A stretch of DNA of 64,000 nt from contig JWKQ01000002.1 of the NCBI GenBank assembly GCA_000806115.1, positions 116,497 to 180,496 of the forward strand. Reading direction: 5' to 3'. A program made the translations under genes and the position numbers. The notes beneath the pieces are model-generated. The model made no database searches. It had not been told where the DNA came from and was given only the letters and a program-made list of their open reading frames with translations. Shown here one piece after another: positions 32,655-40,567 of the stretch (position 1 is the stretch's first letter; each line of letters begins with the position of its first letter). The DNA is from an archaeon GW2011_AR5 (GTDB lineage Archaea > Aenigmatarchaeota > Aenigmatarchaeia > GW2011-AR5).

Positions 32655-33302
32655 CTACATGCCCAGTTTCTTCAGAATTTCGCCCGCTTCTTCAAGTTCT
32701 TTCATCGTGTTAATTGTGACCCAGTGGCCTGTATGCTTGAATGCCTTGAGCTTGCCCTGCAAAGCGAGCTTCGGCAGCACGTCGTGTTCCAGGCTGCCTT
32801 TTTCCGGAAAGTCTATGTTTTTGTTCAGCAAATGCATGCCGGAGTTCGCCCAGTAAGGCAGGAGCGGCTTCTCCTCAAACTTCTTGATAAGATCGTCATC
32901 CAGGTCCACAATGCCGAACTGGCTGTGGAATCTGCATATGACAGTGGTGTTGCTGCCCATTTTAATCAGTTCATCTATGTTGACATTATTTATGTCGTCC
33001 GAATTAAGGCATAGGAATTCGTCGCCGTCGACATGCTCGAGCGCGAGTTTTACCGCACCCGCCGTCCCCAGAGGCTCGTTCTCGACGGAGTAGACAAGCT
33101 CATCGCCGTAGTGCTGCTTTATGCTTTCCCATCTGTAGCCGCACGCCACGACAATCTTGTTCACGGCCTTGTATTTTTTCAGGAAATCAAGATGGTACTG
33201 CAGCATAGGCTTGCCGTTTATTTGCACCATGCACTTTGCCATTCCGTCTGTCATGGGTCTTAGGCGCTTCGCCTGTCCGCCGGCAAGGATTATTATGTCC
33301 AT
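32655..33302 (-). CDS. Sugar-phosphate nucleotidyltransferase
   Basis: A 215-residue protein starting at ATG 33302, with AGGTTGA 7 bases upstream; the ATG at 33308 is too close to it. The signature LAGGQAKRLRPMTDGMAKCM is the NTP-binding loop of the GlmU/RfbA/ManC superfamily, followed by NGKPMLQYHLDFL and NSDDINN for the metal-binding Asp. It is short, with no C-terminal beta helix. It probably makes GDP-mannose or a dNDP-glucose from the product of the adjacent mutase. The substrate cannot be told from sequence. Confidence 0.88.
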   Translation of the reverse strand: MDIIILAGGQAKRLRPMTDGMAKCMVQINGKPMLQYHLDFLKKYKAVNKIVVACGYRWESIKQHYGDELVYSVENEPLGTAGAVKLALEHVDGDEFLCLNSDDINNVNIDELIKMGSNTTVICRFHSQFGIVDLDDDLIKKFEEKPLLPYWANSGMHLLNKNIDFPEKGSLEHDVLPKLALQGKLKAFKHTGHWVTINTMKELEEAGEILKKLGM

Positions 33303-33325
33303 TTTCATTCAACCTGGAAGTGTAT

Positions 33326-33340
33326 GACGCCTATGGCGTC
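33326..33340. terminator. Short GC hairpin at the stop codon of the OB-fold gene
   Basis: GACGCC (33326-33331) pairs with GGCGTC (33335-33340) around a 3-base loop. On the minus strand it contains the TAG stop of the gene ending at 33331. On the plus strand it is followed by TTTCTGTTTT. Similar GACGC/GCGTC hairpins recur near 26.0, 27.47 and 45.65 kb. Confidence 0.5.
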
Positions 33341-33705
33341 TTTCTGTTTTCTATTTTACTGGCTATTATTTCAAGCTCGCTTTTATAAATGCCTACCTGC
33401 CCGTCAACAACGACAGAGTCGTTTTCCTGCAGCTCGTAAACTTTTTGTCCGCGTGCAGTTCTTTCAAACATTACGACAGTTATGTTGCCGGTCGCGTCCT
33501 CCAGTCCGATAAAAATGTTTCCGTTGCTGGCGCTGATAGAGTTTATGGTGCCATTTACCGAAACCAGCCTTCCCGAGTCTTTTTCGTCTATACTTTCTAT
33601 TTTCAGGCGTTCCGGGCCCAGCAGGGTTATCGAAAGGTATATGGCAATTATCCCAATCACTGCCAAAACAAGCGAAATCTTAGCAAGCTTTTCGTCTGTT
33701 ATCAT
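33331..33705 (-). CDS. Membrane-anchored OB-fold protein
   Basis: A product of about 124 residues starting at ATG 33705 (or 33723). One N-terminal membrane helix (LAKISLVLAVIGIIAIYLSITLL) is followed by an OB fold of the tRNA-anti/RecG-like type: RLVSVNGTINSISASNGNIF, GLEDATGNITVVMF, and NDSVVVDGQVGIYKSELEIIASKI. It overlaps the 3' end of thpR, so the two are co-transcribed. OB folds of this size bind single strands or other ligands; the membrane anchor places it on the cell envelope. No specific function is assigned. Confidence 0.75.
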   Translation of the reverse strand: MITDEKLAKISLVLAVIGIIAIYLSITLLGPERLKIESIDEKDSGRLVSVNGTINSISASNGNIFIGLEDATGNITVVMFERTARGQKVYELQENDSVVVDGQVGIYKSELEIIASKIENRKTP

Positions 33706-34261
33706 GTCCCAGCTCGAATACATCTACATCTTCGTAAACAGGGCCTTTGCTGGTTACCACGGATTTTTTCAGTTTTATACAATTAACCTTCATCGTCCCT
33801 GCGTTAATGCTTTTGTGTCTGTTCAGGAATTTGATTATTTCTTCCCGATACGTTTGCGATCGGACTCTTGCAAGCGTCAAATGAGATGAGGACTTCTCCT
33901 TGTTGAATAATCCGGAAAGCGCCTCATTAACAATAGATTGTAGGTTAATCAATGAAGGCTTGTTGTCAGATATGTCTTTCTGTCCTTCACCCAGCCAGAC
34001 AACGCGTATGAATTTATCATTTGGAAAGACGCCAACACCGGCAATCTCTGTGAAAAATTGCATGTGGCTGCCGGCGACATCTTTCAAGATGTACCTAATC
34101 TTGTTCACAATGTCTTCATCGACTTCACCAAGGAATTTCAAAGTAAAGTGGAGGTTTTCCGGCTCGACAAGCTTTGTGTTCAGGCCGGCGAGTTCTTTTT
34201 GAAGCGCTTCGACTTTCTTTCTTAGTTCCGGAGCCAGGTCGACAGCTACAAAGCACCGCAT
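33680..34261 (-). CDS. thpR: RNA 2',3'-cyclic phosphodiesterase (2'-5' RNA ligase family)
   Basis: A 193-residue 2H phosphoesterase. The N-terminus MRCFVAVDLAPELRKKVEAL is typical. The two catalytic H-x-T motifs are NLHFTLKFLGEV and SSHLTLARVRS. The archaeal enzyme opens 2',3'-cyclic phosphates to 2'-phosphates and can join tRNA halves through 2'-5' bonds in vitro. Length matches the family (180-195). It may act on ends formed by tRNA splicing, which is relevant because this window has intron-containing tRNAs. Confidence 0.92.
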   Translation of the reverse strand: MRCFVAVDLAPELRKKVEALQKELAGLNTKLVEPENLHFTLKFLGEVDEDIVNKIRYILKDVAGSHMQFFTEIAGVGVFPNDKFIRVVWLGEGQKDISDNKPSLINLQSIVNEALSGLFNKEKSSSHLTLARVRSQTYREEIIKFLNRHKSINAGTMKVNCIKLKKSVVTSKGPVYEDVDVFELGHDNRRKAC

Positions 34262-34439
34262 GAAAAGTCTTGTCTCAGGGTGCTTAAATTAATGACTCCG
34301 GGAAATAAGCGGAAAAAACCAGCTTATGAGAGGTATTTTGTCAAAAGTCTGTATGTGCCAGAAATCTGCATTTCCAGGAGCCATAAGTCCAAAGAAGCTT
34401 TAAGTTTACAGCTGATAAGTTTATTTTGTTGTGGGAGAT

Positions 34440-34739
34440 ATGGGACGGAAAAAAGGATTTGATGAAAGGAAAATTGGGAAGATTGTGTCGGTTTTAGCCG
34501 CGAATCCAGATGGAGCATGGGTAAGGCAGATTGCCAAGCAGGCAGGCTATTCGCCGCCTACAATAACCCATTATGTAGAAGGCATCTTGGCACCGCTTGT
34601 AGAAGATACCAGCCTTGGAACTGGTAAGCCGTTGCTGCGGGTTATCAGGCTTAAGCCGTTTGTTCTTGAGAAGCTTCAGGAAGGCAAGGACCTCCGCCAT
34701 ATAATGAAAATTTTGCGCTTGGTGGGCAAAATCCAGTAG
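34440..34739 (+). CDS. Small winged-helix protein
   Basis: A product of about 99 residues starting at ATG 34440 just after GGGAG. Residues 10-75 form a winged helix (KIGKIVSVLAANPDGAWVRQ, IAKQAGYSPPTITHYVEGIL, then a GKPLLRVIRLKP wing). The C-terminal basic helix is HIMKILRLVGKIQ. It stands immediately before the iteron-like region and the AAA+ ATPase gene at 35.3 kb, so it may regulate or help that locus. No named family is recognised. Confidence 0.75.
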   Translation: MGRKKGFDERKIGKIVSVLAANPDGAWVRQIAKQAGYSPPTITHYVEGILAPLVEDTSLGTGKPLLRVIRLKPFVLEKLQEGKDLRHIMKILRLVGKIQ

Positions 34740-35300
34740 ATTTCAAGCATTTTCTGGCTGTTAATAGCTCTAAATTTTCTAATAAAGCTAAAAATAGGCT
34801 TTCAGGTTCTAAAACACAATATAAAATGGCTAATTTTGATATGCCAAGTCTAACCTTGGCTCACGAAATACCACTCTAGGCTCACCAAATTTTTATGTTT
34901 ACGTGAAGGTTCAGTGAAATTCATGTGAAGTTCATCAAGATTTTGTGAATACAAGCGTGAATGCATGTGAATACAGTGAATATATCTCACAAATTAGTCA
35001 TTTAGTTGAAAGCCTTATTTTACTAAACTCACATTTTAACACTAACTATGCCAAAAATACGGAATACCCTTCATATACCCTTCACAAACCCTTCATTTTG
35101 ATATATGAAGTTCACGAAAAAATCAGTGAAATTCATATGAATTCATGGTGAAAATAAGAAAAAATATGTTATATTCACGAAAAAACTAAAGATATTAGTG
35201 AAGGGCTAAATTAAAACTGTGAAATTAATAAAAATATCAGTGAAGATATGTGAAGCTTACAATACAAAAACTTATATACTCTAGTATACAAGAATAAGCC
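34740..35300. other. Iteron-like region upstream of an AAA+ ATPase: candidate origin or operator array
   Basis: A 560-base, very AT-rich gap. Between 34902 and 35254 the word GTGAA occurs 13 times on the plus strand and TTCAC 3 times, where fewer than one copy of either would be expected by chance. Related CTCAC words occur at 34859, 34881, 34986 and 35029. Many copies extend to GTGAAnTTCAT or ATGTGAAnT. A TATA-like CTTATATACT at about 35271 lies some 25 bases before the ATPase ATG. The layout (short repeats, AT-rich DNA, adjacent initiator-like ATPase) resembles an iteron origin or an autoregulatory array. No ORF is supported. Confidence 0.7.
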
Positions 35301-36485
35301 ATGGAAGATGAAATGGATGTAACGCTTGCCGAAGATGACCAATCTAACCTACAGAATCCTGAGACGGAGCCTGAAAAGACGTCCGAAGCCTCACATAAGA
35401 AGGAAGAGGTGCAAGAGCCGGTTCGGGAACAAATAAGCCATATAATACCTAAGATGCCAAATAACCCGGATGAGTGGTTTAAAGCCATGAAATGGGCTGA
35501 AAACCCATTTATTTTGAACATTATACCGGAATTATTCGTAGGTTATCAACCCCAGTCTGAAGAATTGATAAGATTGGTTAAGGAGAAGCACAAGATTATA
35601 CTGGTTATAGGTCCGACAGGTTCAGGTAAAACAACGTTGCTTGAATGGCTTTCAAAAAACCTGGATAAGCGGTTCGACTCTGTGTTTGTGGGCAAACCAC
35701 CGCAGAAATCGGACGAATTTGTGGACATCTTTAACGAGAAATACCCACGTTTTCTCAGGAAGCTGAAGAATGTATATCAGATACCTGGTTTCCTGAACAA
35801 AAAGCTCCGCAATAAGCACCTTGTTGTGCTTTATGACGAGGCGCATGAGTCAAAGATGGACGTTCTTGAATGGCTGCGAGTGCTGAGCGATCAAGTGGAC
35901 AATATGTCCATAATTGTTGCCGGACTTCCTGTTTTTGAGGAACATCTTGCAAAGCTTGAGACGCTTAGAAAACGAATAATGGGGAAAATCGAGCTCGTAT
36001 CACTCACAAAAGAAGAAACGGAGAAACTCATCGTAAGAAGAATACAAAGCATAGGCGGCAAAGGTGACGAGTTCAAGGAACTTATCGATGCAATTTATAG
36101 CTTGTCTGGCGGGTTTCCAAGGGAAATAATAAAAGTTTGCAACGACGTCGTCAACGAATCGATGATTACAGGTAAGCCTCTTACAAAAGAATTGCTGGCA
36201 AGAGAGCCTACAAAGGAAGAAATGAAAGTTTCCCTCAGGTTCCTTGAGGAATTGAGCCCGATGCAGCGTGAGATTGTAGAGATGCTCGTGAATCCGATGA
36301 CGCCGGGCCAAATAGCCAATAATTTAGACTTGGCAAAATACAAATCTCGCCAGCACGCGGTTCGCTCGATGAACAATATTCTGAAGAGGCTGATGGACGA
36401 CGGGCTTGTCGAAAGAATGAAGGAAGACCGTGCTTATCTGTACCAGCTTTCTCCTAGCATACGAAGTATCGTCGTGAAAGCATAG
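35301..36485 (+). CDS. AAA+ ATPase with C-terminal winged helix (Orc1/Cdc6- or ExeA/TniB-like)
   Basis: A 394-residue protein. An acidic, disordered N-terminus (1-60) precedes WAENPFILNIIPELFVGYQP, then Walker A VIGPTGSGKTTLLEWL (about residue 97), Walker B HLVVLYDEAHES, sensor 1-like IIVAGLPVFEEHL and sensor 2 SGGFPREIIKVCNDVV. The C-terminal winged helix is LSPMQREIVEMLVNPMTPGQ with the recognition part RQHAVRSMNNILKRLMDDGLVER. The plan matches DNA-binding AAA+ proteins of the Orc1/Cdc6 and ExeA/TniB groups. The bona fide Orc1 is at 10.8 kb, so this is a second, divergent factor, next to its own repeat array. Confidence 0.82.
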   Translation: MEDEMDVTLAEDDQSNLQNPETEPEKTSEASHKKEEVQEPVREQISHIIPKMPNNPDEWFKAMKWAENPFILNIIPELFVGYQPQSEELIRLVKEKHKIILVIGPTGSGKTTLLEWLSKNLDKRFDSVFVGKPPQKSDEFVDIFNEKYPRFLRKLKNVYQIPGFLNKKLRNKHLVVLYDEAHESKMDVLEWLRVLSDQVDNMSIIVAGLPVFEEHLAKLETLRKRIMGKIELVSLTKEETEKLIVRRIQSIGGKGDEFKELIDAIYSLSGGFPREIIKVCNDVVNESMITGKPLTKELLAREPTKEEMKVSLRFLEELSPMQREIVEMLVNPMTPGQIANNLDLAKYKSRQHAVRSMNNILKRLMDDGLVERMKEDRAYLYQLSPSIRSIVVKA

Positions 36486-36615
36486 GGAAGAAACGCGACG
36501 TCCACATCTCACATAAGAATCGTGATTTCTTCGTAATTGGCGAAAATGCCGCAGAAATTATTTATACCTGCTCTGGTAATTAGTAACCATACAATTGAAG
36601 AGAGGTTGATTAAAA

Positions 36616-36870
36616 ATGCAAAGTAGAGGAAGAGATTTGCTCGGAAAAGTAATAGTTTCCGAGGAAACGGGGAGAAAATTCGGAGTCATCGGTGATATTA
36701 ATTTCGTTTCTGAGAGCGGCGAACTGCTGAACCTTGTGCTGGTTGAGCCTACCAAGCACATTGGCGATCTTTCCCTTGAAAAAGACGACAACAACCGCCT
36801 TCTGATACCGTTCTCTTCTGTCAAGTCCGTCGGAGACTTCGTAATCATAAGCGAGAAGGAAATTGCTTAA
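36616..36870 (+). CDS. PRC-barrel domain protein
   Basis: An 84-residue protein made of a single PRC barrel: RDLLGKVIVSEETGRKFGVI, then DINFVSESGELLNLVLVEPT and LLIPFSSVKSVGDFVIISEK. Stand-alone archaeal PRC-barrel proteins are common. Some interact with the cell division protein FtsZ, named CdpB in Haloferax. GAGAGGTTGATT precedes the ATG, and a TATA-like TTATTTATACC lies about 55 bases upstream. It is followed at once by a BIME-like hairpin pair. Confidence 0.88.
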   Translation: MQSRGRDLLGKVIVSEETGRKFGVIGDINFVSESGELLNLVLVEPTKHIGDLSLEKDDNNRLLIPFSSVKSVGDFVIISEKEIA

Positions 36871-36871
36871 T

Positions 36872-36964
36872 GTGAAGCAAATAAAGAATAGGGATATTAT
36901 AAATTTGCTTCACTTAAAGCGTTCCAAATTATGGCATCCAGATTCTTTTCTTGGAACGCTTTAA
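36872..36964. repeat. BIME-like pair of palindromes (GTGAAGCAAAT and TTAAAGCGTTCCAA hairpins)
   Basis: GTGAAGCAAAT (36872-36882) pairs with 36903-36913 (11 bp) around AAAGAATAGGGATATTAT, which carries the family loop core. TTAAAGCGTTCCAA (36914-36927) pairs with 36951-36964 (14 bp). Its loop read on the minus strand is AAGAATCTGGATGCCATAAT, the same core in opposite orientation. The pair directly follows the PRC-barrel stop. The same two arm types recur in reverse orientation at 49.25 kb. Confidence 0.85.
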
Positions 36965-37082
36965 ACTGCTGCTTTTTGAATTTTGCACCAATCTCTTTTG
37001 CCACTTTTCTGTGCGCACCGAAGTATGAACTGAGATATTTTTGCTATATTAATGAGTCATACTTTTCATCAATAAGAAGCAT
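36897..37082 (-). pseudogene. Possible degraded small ORF with an in-frame TAG
   Basis: On the minus strand ATG 37082 opens LLIDEKYDSLI, then TAG (37046-37044), then a protein-like stretch QKYLSSYFGAHRKVAKEIGA and KFKKQQFKAFQEKNLDAIIW before TAA at 36899-36897. The second half overlaps the palindromes. It may be a decayed gene, a read-through case or chance. At 49.21-49.27 kb the homologous palindrome also reads KAFQERGNLDFLDALHEAS on the plus strand, so part of the repeat could derive from coding DNA. Confidence 0.25.
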
Positions 37083-37100
37083 GTCTGGTAATTATTTTCT

Positions 37101-37520
37101 ATGTCGGTATACAGGCAGATGTCAGATCTGGTTTCTGTGGTTGGAAATAAGCAGCATGTTGTATACAAAGGAATAGATCCTGAAGAACGGCGCGAGTGCA
37201 GAACACGCCCAAAAGATTTGAGGAGAACAAATCTCGGATTAGTCGAAGCACTTCCGTGCGGCAATTTTTATTTACGCGAACCTGATTTGGTCGTAAATCC
37301 GCAGTTTCTTGCGGAAGCGCGTGCATACCAGGAACTTTTTGTAGCAATGAGTATCCCTCATGCTCCTCCAAGGACAGGAGAAAGGGAATTGGAATTGACC
37401 AGAAGGAGGAATGACGAGATTTTAACTGAAAGATTTGACAGGATTTTAATGGAGCATCCCGAGCTGACTGCTTATTTGGCACAAATCTCTCCGACAAATA
37501 CTGTGAAAGCTAATCGCTGA
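37101..37520 (+). CDS. Unknown 139-residue soluble protein
   Basis: The sequence is hydrophilic with many Arg and Glu and no recognised motif. A central piece ([23 protein letters not shown]) precedes helices ([13 protein letters not shown] and [20 protein letters not shown]). It is convergent with radA and the 3' ends overlap by 11 bases. The start ATG has no clear ribosome binding site. Codon use looks genuine. No function is proposed. Confidence 0.5.
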   Translation: MSVYRQMSDLVSVVGNKQHVVYKGIDPEERRECRTRPKDLRRTNLGLVEALPCGNFYLREPDLVVNPQFLAEARAYQELFVAMSIPHAPPRTGERELELTRRRNDEILTERFDRILMEHPELTAYLAQISPTNTVKANR

Positions 37521-38538
37521 TTCCTTTCTCCGTCAGCGTAAACACGGCTTCGCCTTCTGGCAGGTTGGGACTGTCTATCAGCCTTGCAATACGTGTGTTC
37601 GCTTTGCTCTTCCGAAGGTACAAGCGAAAAGTGCTCGCATGCGCGACGATATTACCCCCGACGTGCGTTGTGGGGTCTCCAAACATCATATCAGGGCGAG
37701 CCATCGCCTGGTTCGTAACATAAATTGCAACATTGTAAGTATCTGCCAATTTTTGCAGCGCATGCATATGCCTGTTCAGCTTCTGCTGGCGCGGCGCAAG
37801 CTCGCCGCGTCCGGAATAATCGCTGCGGAAGTGACTCATTAGAGAATCGACCACAATAAGTTTTACGTTATGCTCTTTTATTAATTCCTTGGCTTTTTCC
37901 GCAAGCACGATTTGGTGATCGCTGTTGTAGGCCTTTGCGATGAATATATTTTTTAAAATTTTCTTCGGGTCAAGGCCCTTTGCTTCTGCAAGCTGCGTTA
38001 TCCTTTCCGGCCTGAATGTGCTTTCTGTATCAATAAAAATACACCGCCCGTTTAATCCTCCCTCTCCTTTCGGCAACTGGACATTGACAGCCGCCTGGAA
38101 CCCTATCTGGCTCTTCCCGGACCCGAATTGGCCGAAGGCTTCCGTAATAGCTTGCGTTTCAATGCCCCCGCCAAGAAGAGCATCAAGGGATTTAGATCCG
38201 GTTGTTATTTTTCCTACTTCCTTGCGCCTCTCTTGCAAATCGGCAGCTGTCTTGAAACCCATGTCGAGCATGCTTCGCGCAGACTGTATTATTTTCTCGG
38301 CAGTAGCAGTGCTTATGCCGCATGCGGCGCTGATTTCCCCGGGCGAGGCAGCAGCAACCGATATCAATTCCGAATACCCGGCTTCTTTCAGTTTCTGGGC
38401 GCCTTTAGGCCCGATGCCAGGGAGATCCTCCATTGTGAGATCTTCTGGATTCTTCTTCTCAGCAGGCTCGACGGCTTCAGCCGCTCCCTGCAGTTCCTGC
38501 ATCTCTTCTTCGGTGGTTTTCTTTTTCTTGAACGCCAT
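37510..38538 (-). CDS. radA: RadA recombinase
   Basis: A 342-residue RadA starting at ATG 38538 (a TTG at 38550 is in frame). An acidic N-terminus is followed by a helix-hairpin-helix domain ([22 protein letters not shown], about residues 30-60). The RecA core has Walker [17 protein letters not shown], Walker [16 protein letters not shown], polymerisation-motif region KTAADL, and L2-region [12 protein letters not shown]. It forms filaments on single-stranded DNA and drives strand exchange. No intein is present. The neighbour upstream is the RPA gene, giving a recombination pair on the minus strand. Confidence 0.97.
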   Translation of the reverse strand: MAFKKKKTTEEEMQELQGAAEAVEPAEKKNPEDLTMEDLPGIGPKGAQKLKEAGYSELISVAAASPGEISAACGISTATAEKIIQSARSMLDMGFKTAADLQERRKEVGKITTGSKSLDALLGGGIETQAITEAFGQFGSGKSQIGFQAAVNVQLPKGEGGLNGRCIFIDTESTFRPERITQLAEAKGLDPKKILKNIFIAKAYNSDHQIVLAEKAKELIKEHNVKLIVVDSLMSHFRSDYSGRGELAPRQQKLNRHMHALQKLADTYNVAIYVTNQAMARPDMMFGDPTTHVGGNIVAHASTFRLYLRKSKANTRIARLIDSPNLPEGEAVFTLTEKGISD

Positions 38539-38578
38539 AATTATCAACAAAAACCTTGAACACTTGCGTAGTTACCTA

Positions 38579-39568
38579 CTAACCGCTTAAGTTATTTAAT
38601 ATCATTTCAATTTCCTGCTTCACGTCTACAGGTTTTACATCGCTTGTTATGAATTCCAGCCGTTCGAAAAGCTGGTTCCGTCTTGCGCGCCCCTCGAATA
38701 CAAATTCCCTGCCCAACGGAATCAGTCCGAGTATGGCGTCCAGCTTCTTTTTCTTATCGAACAGCTTCTTTGCCTCCTTCGTCGTCATCCCGAGGATTTT
38801 TTCCGCATTTTCATTGAAAAATACGATGCGTATGCTCTCGCTCCCGTCGTCCGCTATTCCGGATATTATCATCCCGTAATCGGGGCTCTCGATGACGCCG
38901 TGGTCCGCGCACACGAAGTCCTCCTTTTCATCAAGCTTTATCCTGCTCCTGCACTGGGGGCATATTTCATAAAAAACATTCGATTCGAATATCTGGATGA
39001 GGGGGCTGCGTATCTCCTTGTAGCCGCCTTCGCTCAGGTCCCTTATCAACACCCTTTCGGCTGAGCGTCTTGTCTGCTTTATTGTCGCTATTGTTTCGTC
39101 GCTTTTTGCGATTGCGCCATAGCGCCCTATTCTTATTTCCGGGTTGCCAAGATTGTCCTCCTTGACGTAGCCCCGTACTCTGATTGTATCGCCGGTTTCC
39201 ATGCCCTCGATTGATTTTATTTCGTCGTTCCACAGGGAAAGCCTTACCGAGCCCGTTTCGTCGGCTATGGTTACGTTTGCCACCCGCCCGCTGCCCTTTT
39301 CAGTGGAGAACTCTCTTACAGGCGATAGCTTGGTTATCCTGCCAACTACGTCAACGTTTTGCATGCCGGGAATGACGTGGCTTATGTCAAGGCGTTCCTG
39401 CTTGACGATGGAAATTCCGAGCTCTTTTGCAACTATATATGCCGCCCCTTCCTCAGAAATAAGATCGGAAAGTTCCGCACGTTTTTCCTCAATCCTGTCC
39501 ATTATTTCCCTTTCATCCATGCCGGATTCGGAAGAGATTTTTTTTAGCAGTTCATTGAGCATGCGCAT
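38579..39568 (-). CDS. rpa: Replication protein A-like single-strand binding protein
   Basis: A 329-residue archaeal RPA. An N-terminal helical segment (MRMLNELLKKISSESGMDER) precedes an OB fold (VDVVGRITKLSPVREFSTEK, VANVTIADETGSVRLSLWND, IRVRGYVKEDN, about residues 72-160). A zinc finger (CPQCRSRIKLDEKEDFVCADHG, CxxC...CxxH) is embedded in a second OB-like region that ends with FVFEGRARRNQLFERLEF. It coats single-stranded DNA in replication and repair. It lies 40 bases upstream of radA on the same strand. Confidence 0.92.
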   Translation of the reverse strand: MRMLNELLKKISSESGMDEREIMDRIEEKRAELSDLISEEGAAYIVAKELGISIVKQERLDISHVIPGMQNVDVVGRITKLSPVREFSTEKGSGRVANVTIADETGSVRLSLWNDEIKSIEGMETGDTIRVRGYVKEDNLGNPEIRIGRYGAIAKSDETIATIKQTRRSAERVLIRDLSEGGYKEIRSPLIQIFESNVFYEICPQCRSRIKLDEKEDFVCADHGVIESPDYGMIISGIADDGSESIRIVFFNENAEKILGMTTKEAKKLFDKKKKLDAILGLIPLGREFVFEGRARRNQLFERLEFITSDVKPVDVKQEIEMILNNLSG

Positions 39569-39597
39569 ACTGTAACGGAAAAATGTTTAAAGGAAGT

Positions 39598-39810
39598 TCA
39601 GGAGCTTTCCAGTATTTTTCTTGCGGCGCGCACATCACGCTTCATAACGGTGCGCCGTCCGGCGTGTTCCGAGAGCCTTTTTGCCTCCAAAAGAAGCGTT
39701 TTTGTGCGCTCTTCAAGTTCTTTGCCAAGTTCTGACGCCGCCTTGTCGCTTACACGCTTGGCGCCGGCTTTCTTGATGAGCTTCCGGAGAGGCTGGAGCG
39801 TAAGTTCCAT
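39598..39810 (-). CDS. Archaeal histone
   Basis: A 70-residue single histone fold, the normal archaeal length. It begins MELTLQPLRKLIKKAGAKRV and ends TVMKRDVRAARKILESS. Three helices and the RVSDKAA and RRTVMKRDV loops that bind DNA are visible, and no N- or C-terminal tail is present. It packages DNA as dimers and longer polymers. It lies 30 bases upstream of the rpa gene on the same strand. Confidence 0.95.
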   Translation of the reverse strand: MELTLQPLRKLIKKAGAKRVSDKAASELGKELEERTKTLLLEAKRLSEHAGRRTVMKRDVRAARKILESS

Positions 39811-40063
39811 GAATTATAAGTATGCCTGAACTCATTAATAGCCCCCTTCAAAGCCTCACACAGCCATTACAAATGTAATTAACCTACAAAAGTAGTGTGA
39901 GTGTTAATATATGTAGTCAAAAGAATTCTTTCAGATATATATTATTCTAAGGAACCTGTACAAAATATTTAATACAAAAGATAACTTAAGAAGAATGTTT
40001 TTAAAAGAATATTTTATAAAATACATTTTATCTATATAAAGGGCAAAACCCATATTGTGAGCA
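39811..40063. promoter_or_regulatory. AT-rich divergent promoter region with inverted repeat and TGTGAG words
   Basis: This gap between the histone gene and the winged-helix gene holds CTCACAC (about 39857-39863) pairing with GTGTGAG (about 39895-39901), enclosing ATTACAAATGTAAT. A further TTGTGAG lies at 40055-40061, directly before the ATG at 40064. TATA-like runs (TTTTATAAAATAC, CTATATAAAG) precede the winged-helix gene. TGTGAG also recurs around the wHTH/dCMP deaminase operon. Confidence 0.5.
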
Positions 40064-40360
40064 ATGAGTGCAAAAAATGAGCTGGAAGAACTGTTTCTTC
40101 GGCGCAAGCCTGTGCGCCTTCTGCTGAATATCAAGAACGTAACAGGCACAAAGTACGTTTCCGTGCTTGCAAAGGAGACGGATTGCACTTATTCGCACAC
40201 GGTAAAGCTTCTCGATGTCTTCAAGAGCATGGGAATGGTGGAATTCGAGAAGCAGGGCCGCATAAAATACGTCAAGCTTACGCCCGACGGCACCGCCCTG
40301 GCTACGGATTTTGAGAGCGTGCTTCGCAAGTTCGCCAAGTTTGCGCCCAAGAAGAAATAA
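40064..40360 (+). CDS. Small winged-helix regulator
   Basis: A 98-residue protein with a single winged helix: VRLLLNIKNVTGTKYVSVLA, then KETDCTYSHTVKLLDVFKSMGMVEFEKQG as the recognition part and wing RIKYVKLTPDG. A basic C-terminal helix follows (LRKFAKFAPKKK). It resembles MarR/ArsR-like archaeal regulators in size. The TTGTGAG word immediately before its start suggests autoregulation, an inference. The histone gene is divergent. Confidence 0.8.
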   Translation: MSAKNELEELFLRRKPVRLLLNIKNVTGTKYVSVLAKETDCTYSHTVKLLDVFKSMGMVEFEKQGRIKYVKLTPDGTALATDFESVLRKFAKFAPKKK

Positions 40361-40390
40361 CATGCGCGAAGCTTTTATAGTTTATGACTA

Positions 40391-40399
40391 CTATATAAT
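40391..40399 (+). promoter_or_regulatory. TATA box for the small lipoprotein gene
   Basis: CTATATAAT at about 40391-40399 lies some 30 bases before ATG 40427, within the interleaved repeat TAGT/ACTA. AGAGGT follows as ribosome binding site at about 40415-40420. Confidence 0.5.
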
Positions 40400-40426
40400 A
40401 GTAACACTATTCTCAGAGGTATTTGC

Positions 40427-40567
40427 ATGAACGTAAGAAAACTTGCAGTATATTTGGCATTAGCAGGAGCCGCTGCTTGCGGGACGAACGTTCGGGATAG
40501 AGAAACTACGGTATTCAGTATAGATACAGACGAATGCAGAATAACACAGACAAAACCCCCGGGCTAA
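40427..40567 (+). CDS. Small predicted lipoprotein, possibly frameshifted with the next ORF
   Basis: A 46-residue ORF: MNVRKLAVYLALAGAAACG is a short signal peptide with a lipobox (LAGAAAC). About 28 more residues follow, ending TQTKPPG. The 99-residue frame starting at 40534 overlaps it in another phase and continues without a signal of its own. The switch would fall at AAAACCCCC (about 40552-40560), a slippery homopolymer. The two may be one lipoprotein of about 140 residues interrupted by a frameshift. Confidence 0.55.
   Translation: MNVRKLAVYLALAGAAACGTNVRDRETTVFSIDTDECRITQTKPPG

Noticed and set aside
34280-34462. 60-codon ORF between thpR and the winged-helix gene
   Set aside because: No ribosome binding site, no protein-like pattern, and it overlaps the next gene's start.
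34902-35254. GTGAA repeats as CRISPR or coding repeats
   Set aside because: The word is five bases, irregularly spaced, on both strands, and all frames are broken by stops.
37044-37046. In-frame TAG read as pyrrolysine
   Set aside because: No pyl genes are visible and TAG is used as an ordinary stop elsewhere, for example for the endonuclease and NUDIX genes.
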